Assembly (NCBI RefSeq): GCF_901709675.1
Contig: NC_051097.1
Span: forward strand, 6,674,039 to 6,738,038
DNA: 64,000 nt
From: Syngnathus acus
Taxonomy: Eukaryota; Chordata; Actinopteri; Syngnathiformes; Syngnathidae
Reading direction: 5' to 3'
The position numbers were made by a program, and so were the translations under genes. Shown in pieces: positions 30,401 to 41,947 of the stretch. How positions within the stretch are numbered: the stretch's first letter is position 1; every line of letters begins with the position of its first letter. The notes under the pieces were generated by a model that was not told the origin of the DNA, did not search any database, and saw only the letters and a program-made list of their open reading frames with translations.

Positions 30401-33400
30401 TTTGGTGGTATCTGCAGCATCAGGTGAACAGCAAGTATAAGACTAGCATGTGCAGAGATCTTCGTCATCAGGGAGGCTGTCCCAGAGGAACTAACTGCAC
30501 CTTTGCGCACACGCAGGATGAACTGGAGAAGTGAGTGGGAGTTTTTAAATTTTATTTTATTTTATTTTATTTATTTTTTTAAAATGGTTAAAGTAGTGGT
30601 TAATACTGGGCCGCACAAATAGAAAAATAAAAATGATAAAAAAAGATATTGATTGCATTGAGAGACCTGCAGATTAATTCCATGATTTTCAGTAATGTTT
30701 ATTTTTTTTCTAATCACAGATTTCGTTTGAGGAACAAAAAGAGCGGAAGTGTAAGTCGGGCATTCCCTCCGTCGGGGGCTAAAACCTTCACGCTGGAGGG
30801 CACCGTCCACACTGATGGGGCTGGAGAGGAGGACGCCCTGACAGATGGAGATGCTCACTCACAACTCATCTCCAGAGGAGACATGGAAGGCATTAAGACA
30901 GCCGTGCCCAGCGAATCCGTTGGGGCGAGTGGCTCAAATGGGCTGAGTGGCACCAGTATGACTTTACTGGGCTCAGCTGAACAGTAAGCATATTTTCCAC
31001 TAAAATAAAATACATTTAATGTAATAAAATAAAAATAAATAATAATGCAATTTTAATCAATGTTTTGTTTTTATTGCTTCTCCAGGAAGTCCATGTCTCC
31101 GCCTATAACTCCCGTCAGCCACTCTTCAGCGTCATCCCCTTTGGGACGGGTGGCCGATGGTAGCGGGGGGCCAGCGCCCAAACATGGTGGTCCCCTCATG
31201 CTGCGAGTGCCTCACCCTTCTCAGGCCTCGGAGCTGTTCTACCAAGAGCAGCAATCTCCGTACGAGACAGCCCGCTACCAGCCGAACGGTGAGTCGGTAT
31301 TTCTTCAAATGATCATCTATTTATTAGAGGCAGGCTCTTTATTTATTTTAAAATGGCAATAGTGAGCAATCAATCATACAATATATATCAAGGTTGGCTT
31401 GTTCACAGAATTTCTTTGCTCATCAGGTTCCTACTACCCATCTCCTCTCCACCCTCCACACAAACCCTGCATGGCTCGCTTCCTCAGATCATCCAACGTC
31501 CCAGAATCCTCTCTGCCGCCGCCGTCCTCCTTTCACGGCGAGCCTCAAATACCCCATCAAGCGCCGTCTTCTCCTTCCGCCGGCTATCCGCCGAGGGAGC
31601 GCATGAGACCCGCCGTGTTCCACCACCACCACCCTGGCCAGCCTCAGTATGGACCTCTCACTTCTGCCCATGGAGTTTATGCACCTCTCTATGACAGCAG
31701 ACGAGTGTGGAGGCCTCAGGTTGAGCCTTCATATTAAATACACAAGTGAACTTCTCCAAACGTCTCTCCCGTTAATAACACATTTCCATTGCAGTTGTAC
31801 CATCGAGAGGACGCCAGGAGTAATTCGTTGCCTCCAGAGGTGCTGCATTCTTCTGTCTACCAGCCTCCACTCAGGGAGAGATTCAACTCCCTAGACAGCA
31901 ACTTCTGCTCTGGATCTGAGCACCGTGCAGCGTTGCACAGGGTATGAGATGCATATCATTTTTCAACTGAAAAAAATATATATATATCCTTGTCTTTCTT
32001 CGCCCACATATGTCACCTCTCCCTTCACCGCCAGTCGTGGCGCCCCGAACCTCCTCTGTAGTGCATCCTCCTACTTGTACCTTCCTAAATATGTCTCTGC
32101 CTCTCCCACTCAGTTTTCTCATCGTCTTATTGCTCCAGCTGAAATATATTATTGCAATATTCAATTTTCAGGAGTACGGTCGTGTTCCTCTGGTCTATGA
32201 CGACCCGTTCCGACGTAAGCAAGAGCAGTGGGCGCACCATCACCACCACCATTACCATCATCATCACAGCACCAGCAGGCCCTCGCAGCCCTCAGCCATC
32301 TTCAACATTGATTTGGGACCTGAGGTATGCGGCGAATCAGAGCCACAGCATGAATTGCAATTACAAGTCATTAACTCAAGTAGAGGCACTGGTTGAGTTT
32401 AAGATCTTTACGCTTAATTGAATTCCCCGCTCTAAGAGCTTCCGTCAGGCCCGGCGTCTAATACGATGCGAGTGGGAGATAGTTGCTAAGCAACGGTGGA
32501 CGATGAAATCATGGCTCCAGTGCGTGGGTGCTCGTGAGAGAGGAAAATGCATCACTTGAGACTTTTAACAAGCAGTCCAATTGTGCTGACTAAAGTTTTG
32601 CTAAATTTTGTTGACAGTATTGAAAATGGATTGCTGATAATCACAACAATAATTTGTTGCAGCACGTGGAGAGCAGTGGAGGTCGGTGCATGGGTTGCCG
32701 CTTCAGAGGCGAAGAGAGCTTGGCGCACTACTCGCCGTGGTCCTGCGGCTCCACCGTCGGACCCTGTCTCAGCCCCTTTGAGCCCGAGGCGATCACGCCA
32801 GCTGCATCCCACTCAGCCTTGGAGCAGTCGGTGAGTTTAGGGGGGCAAAAGAAATGACGAAATTTGAATCTGAAATTATTTAATGTTTCTCACTTAGGAG
32901 TCGGACGGCTGCGGCGGTGGAGTTGTTAGCGGCGGTGGCGTCGCAAAGCGCTGGCTGCACTCGTTAGATTACTACAGGCGGGTGAATGAAGAGGACCCCA
33001 TTATTCCCTTCAGTGAGGGTCCCATCATATCCAAGTGGGGGGCCATATCCAGGGCGGCACGCTCGGGCTACCACACCACCGATCCCGTCCAAGCCACCGC
33101 TTGCCAGGGTGGCGCCAGCACCATGCCCGTCAACTTTAAAGGTAAGCGTGGATTGGTAGTGAAGCTTTAAATGAGTTTATAAATAATTTTATAAAATAAA
33201 ATATTTGTTAAACACATTTTTTATTATTTATTTTTTTGCTGTGATTTTTTTAAGGACATTGACCCCTGCCCCCTTAAAAAAACTTTTTGGAATGTATCTG
33301 CGTATCTTGGGTGTTGTTTTTTCTAGTAACACCAAATTAGTTGAGATTGGCTCCCTCTGCTGGTTCTATCTGGTAGTGCACTCCTTGCTTCCAAATAATA

Positions 33401-34283
33401 GTTATCAAGAGCAAATTTTCATCAGTGTTGCCTTTTTATCTCAAAAATCATAACAATGCATTTTTCATTCACACCTGCACCTAAATGTCGTCCTTGACTT
33501 TTTATATCATATTTTCCAGATTATAACTGCCACTTGGATCGCAGTGAATACAGGTGGAGCTCAAGAGGATCGGATTCTTCCAGCCACTCCAGTTTCCTCG
33601 AGAGGTACCACCGACAGTTTACACATCTGATGATTTGATGATTTCTCACTCGTGCCTTTTCTGTGTGCTTTCAGTGAGCAGCTTTGTCGACATTCGTCCA
33701 GCGAGAAAATTGCATGCGAACCGCAAAGCCACCAGACAGCCTTCAGCCAGGATCGAGAGCATAAGGAGAGTGAGCGAGATATTGAGCTTGAGCTCTGCGC
33801 TCTGGACATGGAGGACACGGAACCGCAGGACATCAAGTCTCAGGTAGAGCCTAAAAAAAAAAAATTCACATTTGGACATTTCATCGAACCTCTCTTGTTC
33901 TTTCTGCCATTCAGGATTCTTTGGAGCTGGCATATTCTGAGGATGCTTCTCACCTCCTCCCACCGAATTGCTCCTCTTCGCTTGAGGAACAACATGCTGA
34001 GGATCCTCCACCGGACAGGATGGACACTTACCTGCTTAAAAAGATGGCCTTCAGGTGACTTGATGGAATTTTCAGCGGGGTCACGCCCAGTGTGCAGAAG
34101 TCTTCTGAATTGAATTTTCTTCATCTTATATTTGCTCCCAGGAAGTCGCTGTCTCCCGTAGGCCTGGTGTCCGGAGGATTGGCCGTCGGCAAACTGGTGC
34201 TGCGGACGGGAACGCCCCGACCCGGCGGTGGCGACTCCTGTCCCGAAACGCCCGGGGCGGAGATGCTGCTCAGTGGAAGCTAA
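27482..34283 (+). CDS. rc3h2: Roquin-2, RING and CCCH RNA-decay factor
   Basis: Nineteen coding exons: 27482-27712, 27768-27885, 27951-28184, 28441-28616, 29484-29684, 29849-29981, 30235-30353, 30418-30530, 30720-30983, 31086-31288, 31427-31719, 31795-31941, 32172-32324, 32663-32830, 32898-33141, 33520-33604, 33675-33843, 33915-34054, 34142-34283. All phases agree, giving 1,110 residues. Domains: RING (CPIC at 14-17 to CPFD), the ROQ RNA-binding core (about 90-400) and a CCCH finger (Cys416, C-x8-C-x5-C-x3-H). The low-complexity Pro/Ser/His-rich C-terminal half includes ten His around one Tyr (766-776). Roquins bind stem-loops in immune mRNAs and recruit CCR4-NOT for decay. CYNEF and CSHTVC in the RING match RC3H2 better than RC3H1, and adjacency to rabgap1 agrees with human 9q33. 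Confidence 0.95.
29164..29256 (+). ncRNA. snord90: C/D-box snoRNA-like sequence, copy 1 (SNORD90-type)
   Basis: In the rc3h2 intron between 28,616 and 29,484. C box ATGATGA at 29,171-29,177, D box CTGA at 29,246-29,249 and a D'-like CTGA at 29,225-29,228. A 5-bp terminal stem pairs 29,165-29,169 with 29,250-29,254, with one G-U. An internal hairpin has arms AAAGGGA and TCCCTTT. Human SNORD90 resides in an RC3H2 intron, so host gene and class agree. I did not align it to the human sequence. Confidence 0.72.
30031..30123 (+). ncRNA. snord90: C/D-box snoRNA-like sequence, copy 2 (SNORD90-type)
   Basis: In the rc3h2 intron between 29,981 and 30,235. C box ATGATGA at 30,038-30,044, D'-like CTGA at 30,093-30,096 and D box CTGA at 30,113-30,116. 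Flanking GGC/GCC could close the stem. It shares with copy 1 the order C box, CTCATAG, AGATT[CT]TGAGAAAGGGAAA, CTCCCTTTT, TGATCTGA and TTTGAGTT. The two sequences are therefore paralogues, kept across introns while the surrounding intron sequence differs. Confidence 0.72.
30547..30575. repeat. (TTTTA)n microsatellite
   Basis: Short run of TTTTA units just after an rc3h2 exon donor. Confidence 0.7.
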
Positions 34284-35292
34284 GGGACATTTCAAATCAC
34301 AAGTATAATATGATGCAGTTTACACATAATGAATTCTGTTGTCGTTTAAGGCAAGCAGGACTAATTTCAAAATGTTCTTTTTTTTGTGCTATTTCAAATA
34401 ATTGTGCATACTTTTTGTATTGCTCGTGCCTTGGAAAAATATTGTATCCCCGAAATTTTCACGTGTCTTTTTCTATACACTGAGGCATTTTCATGTACAC
34501 TAGATTACGTAATATATTTGTCCCACAATGGGGAAATTTGCATAATTTCAACAGCAATTGTTGACACAGGAAAGGACAAAAAGAAAATACAAAATGGGAG
34601 GAAAAAATGTACAAACTTTGCAATAAAAGTAAAATGTAAAACTAATTAAACTACTCAGCCTTTTGCAGATTCCTGAGCGACACATGGAGAGCCAATTTTG
34701 CACTGAGGAGCCATCATGGAAAATGCTGACAATGGTGGAAAATTCACAATCTGTAAAACTGTAAACGGCATAAACAAAGCAGGATGACTGTATTCAAGAG
34801 AAAGTTTGAAACAGTCCACGCAACTGAGAATAGTCATACATAAGGTCACGTAGAGGTCAAGAGAAAAATTCTGCACACGCACAAACAAGCAAAAATACAC
34901 TGACTCAACAACATTGATCAATTTATTATTGTTAGACAGGCACTTTTTGAAAAATCCATTATGTCATGCATTTTTCTGCTTCTCAATTGGAATGCAGCAA
35001 AAGTCACAGAAAAGTTACATTGTGGTCATCTGCAAAAATGTGATGCAACGCCTTATGTGGTTAGCTTTGGAATTTTATCCCCAGAAGCAGCAAGCTCCAA
35101 AACAAGAGTTACTGATAACTTTTGTTTGTCATATGATGGTGCTGTGATCTCAGAGCCACCAATGAATTGCCGACAGGGGCAGTCATGAGATCCCGCTGAC
35201 GTTTTATGTAGTTAATCGTTGCTGCAGGGGACACTCGTCGAAAACTAAATTCAACATTTTTCTTTCTCTTGGTTTTGTTTGCAAATTTCGCT

Positions 35293-35307
35293 AACTTCTG
35301 TGAAGTT
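35293..35307 (+). promoter_or_regulatory. Constitutive decay element hairpin (roquin target)
   Basis: AACTTCTGTGAAGTT folds into a perfect 6-bp stem (AACTTC/GAAGTT) with the triloop TGT. It fits the published constitutive decay element core UUC-YRY-GAA bound by the ROQ domain. It lies about 1 kb into the 3'UTR of roquin-2 itself, which suggests negative autoregulation. Confidence 0.6.
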
Positions 35308-36600
35308 GTTTGTCCGAGTATTTGGTTTCAACGTCTTAAATATGTGCCGATCATGCGTACATGTGCATATATCATATTTTGTTATGAAATATGAGAAGAA
35401 CTCGGGAAATGAATATTTTGTACGTTTTTGCTTTGTCAGCCACTCTTTCGTACATCTGTTTACAACACTTCATCTAAAAGTGCCCGATCACAAATTCTTA
35501 ATCTTGCATTGAGATGGCACAAGGAAATAATTTAATTTCAAATATTCTCTGCAAATATTATGTTTTCTCATATAGTGGACTAGGGCAGTGATGATTTTCT
35601 CACATTTAGCTCGCCTGAACAAACATGGCAATTCTGTGAGGCTTGTTGTCTATCTGAGCATATGAGATATATATTCCCATAACCCAGGCTAAATATTTTT
35701 TTGGGCCATTTTTTTTTTGTGTATCAGTACTGACCTTACATGACTACCAATTGTAAATACAGATTCATTTCCTTTAAATTGCAGTGTGTGCACTTTGCTT
35801 CAACAGCCAACATTCTCTTTTTGTCATGCATGCAGCGTACAGTATTGTGCCTCTTGTGATGGCAGAGTATCAATGTAGTTGTGATACAACACGCATGCAC
35901 ACGCACCACCGACTGGAAGAGTTCTGCACATGCCCACTGTGTGGCCACATCAGGTGCAGATGTTTTGAGCTGCATGCTACTCAATTTTTAGGATTATTAT
36001 TACTATTGCTTGTTGTGATTCTATTCTTTGTTTTGATTGTACTCTCTTAACTCAATATTATATGGAGGAAGCAAGTTTGTTTAATGTGAAACATAAACAG
36101 ATGAAATGGTTTTCTATGACTCATGTCTGTATTAGACGCTTTATTCGCAAATCTGTTTGATTTTTGAAGAGATGGTACACATCCGTCATTGTATAGTCCA
36201 CCGCCATCGTTGGATGGATTTATAGGCTTATCTATGTGACCCGATCAGATTTGGTTGAATGTTAGTCGGTGGGACAGTTGTGTAATGTTTCAGAAGGAAG
36301 AAAATGAAAATCCTTTCGAGACAGCAAAATGTAACATGTCCCCCCTCAATGAAATAATACAGTTATGTATTCCATTTATTTCCTTGGAAATGTCACTTTG
36401 CAAAAGGTTTCCCCTTTTAGCATATGCTAATGCTTGGCTACGCTAAAGTTTGTGTTGATGAAAACTTTTAACTGGGTCATTTTTATGGACTTTTGTGTGT
36501 GCGTGAGTTATTTATTTGGTCTCTTCTTGCATATCACAGTGATGTAAAGCAACAAAATGCTTCTGTGTTACACTGTGAGATGAGACTGGCTGCATGCAAC

Positions 36601-36606
36601 AATAAA
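36601..36606 (+). terminator. rc3h2: Distal poly(A) signal of rc3h2
   Basis: AATAAA followed within 30 nt by a TTTGTTGTTTTAT downstream element. It lies only about 110 bp before the first NRF1 motif of the rabgap1 promoter. Confidence 0.6.
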
Positions 36607-36714
36607 GAAACAGAAAATTTCATCTTTGTTGTTTTATCCTTGTTCAGAATCTAAAATCACAATGTTTTGATCTAAATTTCGTAGGTCACGAAAACCTCAT
36701 GTTGTGTGCGTGAG

Positions 36715-36777
36715 GCGCATGCGCGTTGTTGAGCTCGCATCACCATGCAGAAGGGCACACGTAACACGCGCATGCGC
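36715..36777 (+). promoter_or_regulatory. rabgap1: Paired NRF1 motifs of the rabgap1 promoter
   Basis: The palindrome GCGCATGCGC occurs at 36,715-36,724 and again at 36,768-36,777, 53 bp apart. It is the core of the NRF1 consensus. Local CpG content is high. Together they mark a TATA-less housekeeping-type promoter directly upstream of a non-coding exon that ends at 36,912. Confidence 0.65.
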
Positions 36778-36789
36778 AGTGCCTGTGAC

Positions 36790-36912
36790 AGCGGGTTGCT
36801 CGGAGCTTGTGTTTACAGCTCGTTCGGATGCTGTGTTGGCTTGTGACGAAAATGGCGTATTCAATGTTTCGCCAAACGTCATTTGACAACATATAACCGC
36901 GGTGATTTAAAG
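36790..36912 (+). other. rabgap1: Probable non-coding exon 1 of rabgap1
   Basis: A strong donor AAAG|GTAAGA lies at 36,912/36,913. The exon carrying the start codon has its acceptor ending at 38,745, leaving a 1.8-kb leader intron. The left edge is unknown. ATGs in this exon do not open long frames. Confidence 0.5.
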
Positions 36913-38840
36913 GTAAGAGAACTTTAACGTTATGAATGTTGACTGCTTTTCCCTTTGCGGAAACAAAACAGTGTGTCTGTGGAGTGTAGCAAGCTAGCTT
37001 GACAGGAGTGGTGGCCTGCATACAGGCTTTTCCTCCTCCCTAAATGCATGCGCGACAATATCCAACACTCAAAATAAACTATGTCGGAGTAGCTTTTTTT
37101 CTTTCTTTCCTGCAGTCAACTAAGGTTGGCCGCTGTTGAAACGGACAAGCGCTTATGGAGCTGTGACGCTAACTAACCCCAGTTGCAGTTCATGTTGACG
37201 CTAACTACAAGTTCAGAGTTGGAGCAATTCATCAAAATGAATCATAACAAAGCGTGAATGTGAACTGGGTGTGAGTTTAGAATATATTTCTGTCAGTGTT
37301 TGTGTGCATCACTACGGGTAGCAGCTTTGCCTGTGTCCGGATTAAATGGGGGGGCCTGAAAGCCAATTAATGTGTAGGCTAGCAGTAGAAAGTGTGCTAA
37401 CAAGGCGTGACGTCTATCAAATCCAATGCTGGAATCCACATGGCCTTACTGTTTTGTTTTGTCATCACTGATGGATGACAATGGGCTGGGTGTGCTAGGA
37501 GGAGATAATGTTGATTTGCGGTGTCCCAATGTGTTATTTAGTAAACAAGAGCAATATATTATGTAAATTTAACTCCATGGCTTCCCCTGGGCGTGCAAGA
37601 TTGCCATTAAAAAGGATATAATTTGGTGGTTTTCATTTTTGTTTTTGTTTTGGTCTAATGTTGAACTATTGCCTGCACGATCGCTCAGCGGACTGCCTCG
37701 CAATTCTAAGATTCAGGATTCAGATCAGATTAAACGTAGCAATAGAATGTTTTTTTCAGGGCCGATATTGATTTTTGTTATCCGAGTACTATTTGAGGCA
37801 ATATTTGTTTGCAGTAAAATAGAATAATACATCAGCAACACATTTTTAAAAATGTGCCTTGAGGAATGTCTATCAACATCTTTTCGGATTTGAAGTTTTT
37901 TTTTCCTCTTTATCTTAGCCAATAGAAATTAAATAAATAGTTTCCTGGAGTTGCCACAGTAGATACTTTTTCAAAATTTCTATAACTCAAATATAGTGTT
38001 TCACTTAGCTTTGTAAGTTAAAACAAAAAAAAGTGCAAGGCTCAGCGAGCACTTCTTAGCAAGAGAACTGTGTTATTACTGTTTAGCTTTTTGTTTACTT
38101 AGAAACTTTTAAACTTGTCGCCGACGCCATGCAAACTAGATGGAAATACGCTTGTATTTGGGCGTGTACTTCCTTCATTTGTGCAATAAACGGTTCCTTT
38201 CTGCTGCCTGCATGCTGCTCCAACTTTCTCGCATATTTATTTTCATTTTTTTTAAAGGTGGCTGTTACCTCATGAGTCCCATTTTCCGCAAGCAGGAGGT
38301 TTTCCCCACATGTGACATCCTTCTTTGTCTTGTGTCCAGACAATCAAGATAACAGAGACTCAACCATTGTGAGCTTGGTGTTAGTGCTTCGCTATCATGA
38401 AAGGACTGCCCAAGCTTGGCAAGAGTGGCAGAGGCTTGATGCTAATGCTAATGCTAGTGTGACAAGGCCTTCTTTGTAGCTGGAATAAGAGCTGCCAGCT
38501 AATGTCTTAGTGGTGTTCTTCGTGTCTTTACAATTCAGCTGATCCTCACAGTGGCCTGTTTGGGAAAAAAAACAAAAAAGAAAAACAGTTGAGAAAAAAA
38601 AAAGTTGTTAACCTGCAAGAAAAAAGGTTTCATTCCAGATCCAGACACTGCTCATTGATTTCATCACCTCATGAATATCTTCGGCGGCTGCTGCTGCTTC
38701 TTCTTTTTTAAAGATCCCACTTTTTTTTTCTTCTTCATTTTCCAGGTGATTTTGCACATCATCTCCCACCGCTTCTTCCTCCTGCTCCTCTTCCCGTCTT
38801 CCATTCATGAGCAGAGTGGCTGAGCGTAAGAGCGTCTGCC

Positions 38841-41800
38841 ATGGATGACAAGGGCTTGGTGGGGAAGATTAGCGTTTCGTCCGACTCGGTGTCCACTCTT
38901 AACAGTGAGGACTTTGTCCTCGTGTCCCGGCTGGGGGACGAGACGCCCTCGTCTACTAATAATGGTAGCGATGACGAAAAGACAGGATTGAAGGTAAGGA
39001 TGGTGATTCTCAGGTATGGATGCGCCAGGGAAAGAGGGACTTTTATTTTTGTTTCATTTAAAGGGGACATATTATGAAAAAAAAAACTTTTTAATTATTT
39101 TTATATAAGATGTACAATTGGACTCATTTCAACATGACAAGAAATGTGCGTAAAGTTTATTGAAATTTATTATCTATGAGAAAGAAAGTGTGTTGCATTG
39201 TGTAATAACTTATTGTTAATAGTTGTTTTGGGATAATAATATGTTAATATGTGAGTATTATTTTATTATTTATTTTGAGGTAACGGGTAAAAAAACATCA
39301 AGTAAGACCTCCTTGGCAGTAGATGGCGCTATACTGCATCGATTTGACAACGACTACTCATTTGCGTCTAATATGTCTCCTTTAAGTTATACATCGAGCA
39401 TCCTCATGCTCACTGTTTTTTTTTTTTTTAAGCTTGATAATTATCTCAAATCACAAGTTGCAAATGTTTTCTTTTCTTACTATTTTTTCCACATTGGCCT
39501 TTTACACACTAACCATCAAGCTAACCATTTGGTGTTTTTCCTTTTCTTTCCTTTATTCACTGTCTTGATTAAGAAACCACTTACATTTTTTTATATTTTG
39601 GGCCTCATTCATTAACATGTTGGTACTTTTTTCTTATTGTTATAATTTAGTTATGTAGCAGTGTTGGGGTATGTTTAGCTTTGAGTCAATTCCGTTTTGA
39701 ATGCTTTCCATTTGGTGAACTTGCATCATGAAGGGATGAAGGTGAACTGAAGTGATACCATTTTGGCATGTTTGGCATTTGAGTAGCTGCTCTCTTGTTT
39801 CCATTTAAGGCCTCGGGACGAAAGACGGAGGAGAGCGAATGTGTGGAGAGGATGTAGTCAAGATGACCGTTTTCATCCTGTGCATGAGTTAGCTAGCGTG
39901 CTCAGCTCTGAGTGGACTTCAGTCACTTGAGTGTTTGAGTGCAGCCGCAGTTGCTTTGAACTCATTCCCCCTTTTTTTTTTGTGACAAGGGTGTGTCATG
40001 TCACAAAGAGAGTGAGTGAGGCACTTTGTGAGGGAGAAACTGCACAAGGCAGGCCGGCAGGCAGGCACCATCTTGCCTGTGTCTCGGAGGGGTTCAGGTT
40101 ACCCCCTCATCTCCTGTTCTCACTCACTGAGGGCATTTTGAAGCATTTTGACCGACTGTTAGTGAATTTACCAAATCACATTTCCATTCGGTCACCATTT
40201 CCTGCCTGTGACCGTTTCTCAACCTCTGCTAAAGTGTTTATGGTAAATTACCAGAAGAGGGCGCCACCGGAGCATGACAGAGAAAACAACGAGAGCATAT
40301 ACTAAAGCTGCTTTAGTAATAATCACGAATCTTTTTGACACCATCCGAGAGGTAATAATAATCTATCAATGTATTTATTTATTTATTTACGTGGTGCAGT
40401 GTTGTGGAATTGAACTGTATCGACTTGACTGCCCAAATTTCGGTTAGCTTGTTCAGCGGGGTTAAGATGGTGGCTTGACGTCCTTTGACGACAGCTAGGC
40501 AGCACTCACCTCATTCACTTGCTCATCCCGACATCCCAATTAGGTTTCGCCGGCACAATCTCTTGACTGCCCATCACGTCAGAGAGGAGTCAGTGTGTCT
40601 AAACTTGTTGTCTGTCATACAGGTGATTTCAGAGGAAGGGGTCAGCTTTAAGGTCAGTCTCTTTGCGCACTCTTTGCTTTCCCTCCTCCTCTTCTTCGTT
40701 CTCTTTGTGTCACTTTGATGCTTGTCTCGCGCTCTTGCTGTCGCTCGCTCGCTCTTTCTGTCTCTCTCTCTTTCTCGCTGTAATGTGATCCCATGGTGAG
40801 TGTTTGTCTTGTTTATTTGCTGGCTGCTGAGTGAGCCCCCCCACAGTTGCTCACTGCATCGCTTTAGCTATCATGGTGACGACGGCATTAAACTTGTGTA
40901 GTGTGCATATGTAGTGACGCATGGCCATTAGCGTAAAGAATTACGACTATCCACAAAGGTCTCCCATTGTGGTGTAGCTCAGCAAGATTATTGCTCAGCA
41001 TGGAAATGTCTTCAGGGATTTTTTTTTTTTGGTAAGACCCCCATCCCAATTTCTTTAAAATCCAAATACCACAACAGGAAATGGAGGAAATAAATAACTT
41101 TCCTATTAGGAATCATTTTGTCAGTGCAACAGCGCCCTCTTCAGTTGGATTTTATTTTAGTTCTTTTCTAACTTAACACACTTACCTAACTGACTTACTG
41201 ACTATTAATAGCAATCACTTGACATACATGATGTTTTCCAAGAATTTGGTGAGAAGCGGAACCACGGCTGGGTTCCATAACGAGGACATATCGAATGCGC
41301 TTATGTTGAGTACCTTATCAGTATCATGGTCAATCACATGTTGGAAAAATTGCTTCACAAGTGTCATCAGTGTGTTTGTATGTTTAACAACATCTGTGCA
41401 TTCAACAATGTGTGTGTGTTTGTCAGATTGTGGGAAATGGCAGCGAGCAGCAACTCCAGAGGGAGCTAGAGGATGTCCTCATGGAGCCGTCGTCGGCTGA
41501 GGCCAGGCTGGGGCCCCTGGCGGGCGCTGGCGACCAGGGCCTCCTGCCCAACACAGCATCACCCGTAGCACCAGGCACCGACCCCCTTAGTGCTCCTGCA
41601 CCCAAGGTGGAGATGGTACTTCCTGTTCAGACAGCGCAGGAGAGCGAGCTGAATGAGAGGTCCTATCGAGGTGCGTGGTCATGTCAAGTTTTTAGCTGGA
41701 AGGAACTCAATTGACTAATTTAACGGATGACATATTTATGCATCTTATTAATGCAGTAGAACACTTCAAGTTCATCCTACGAAATTGGCACAAAAAAAAA

Positions 41801-41908
41801 CAATTGGAAGAATACAGAATTAAATGTGATGAAAGAAAAGTAAATTATGTAGGTTTACAGTTTTTATGACCTTGTGGTATTAATGTACATTTCTGCAAGG
41901 TGATCATG

Positions 41909-41947
<39 letters not shown>

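Larger units (their letters stand above)
34284..36620 (+). other. rc3h2: rc3h2 3'UTR
   Basis: About 2.3 kb of AT-rich non-coding sequence after the rc3h2 stop. There is an early poly(A) signal at 34,622-34,627 and a late one at 36,601-36,606. It contains a perfect roquin-type decay hairpin at 35,293-35,307. Open frames here are short and unlike known proteins. The UTR extent is inferred from the signals and the absence of any other gene. Confidence 0.6.

Noticed and set aside
33840-34295. Minus-strand 151-residue open frame over the last rc3h2 exons
   Set aside because: Shadow of coding exons whose sense frame closes the roquin model.
34386-36446. Several 60-90 residue open frames after rc3h2
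   Set aside because: They lie in a 3'UTR-like AT-rich region, overlap each other in different frames and show no domain or splice support.
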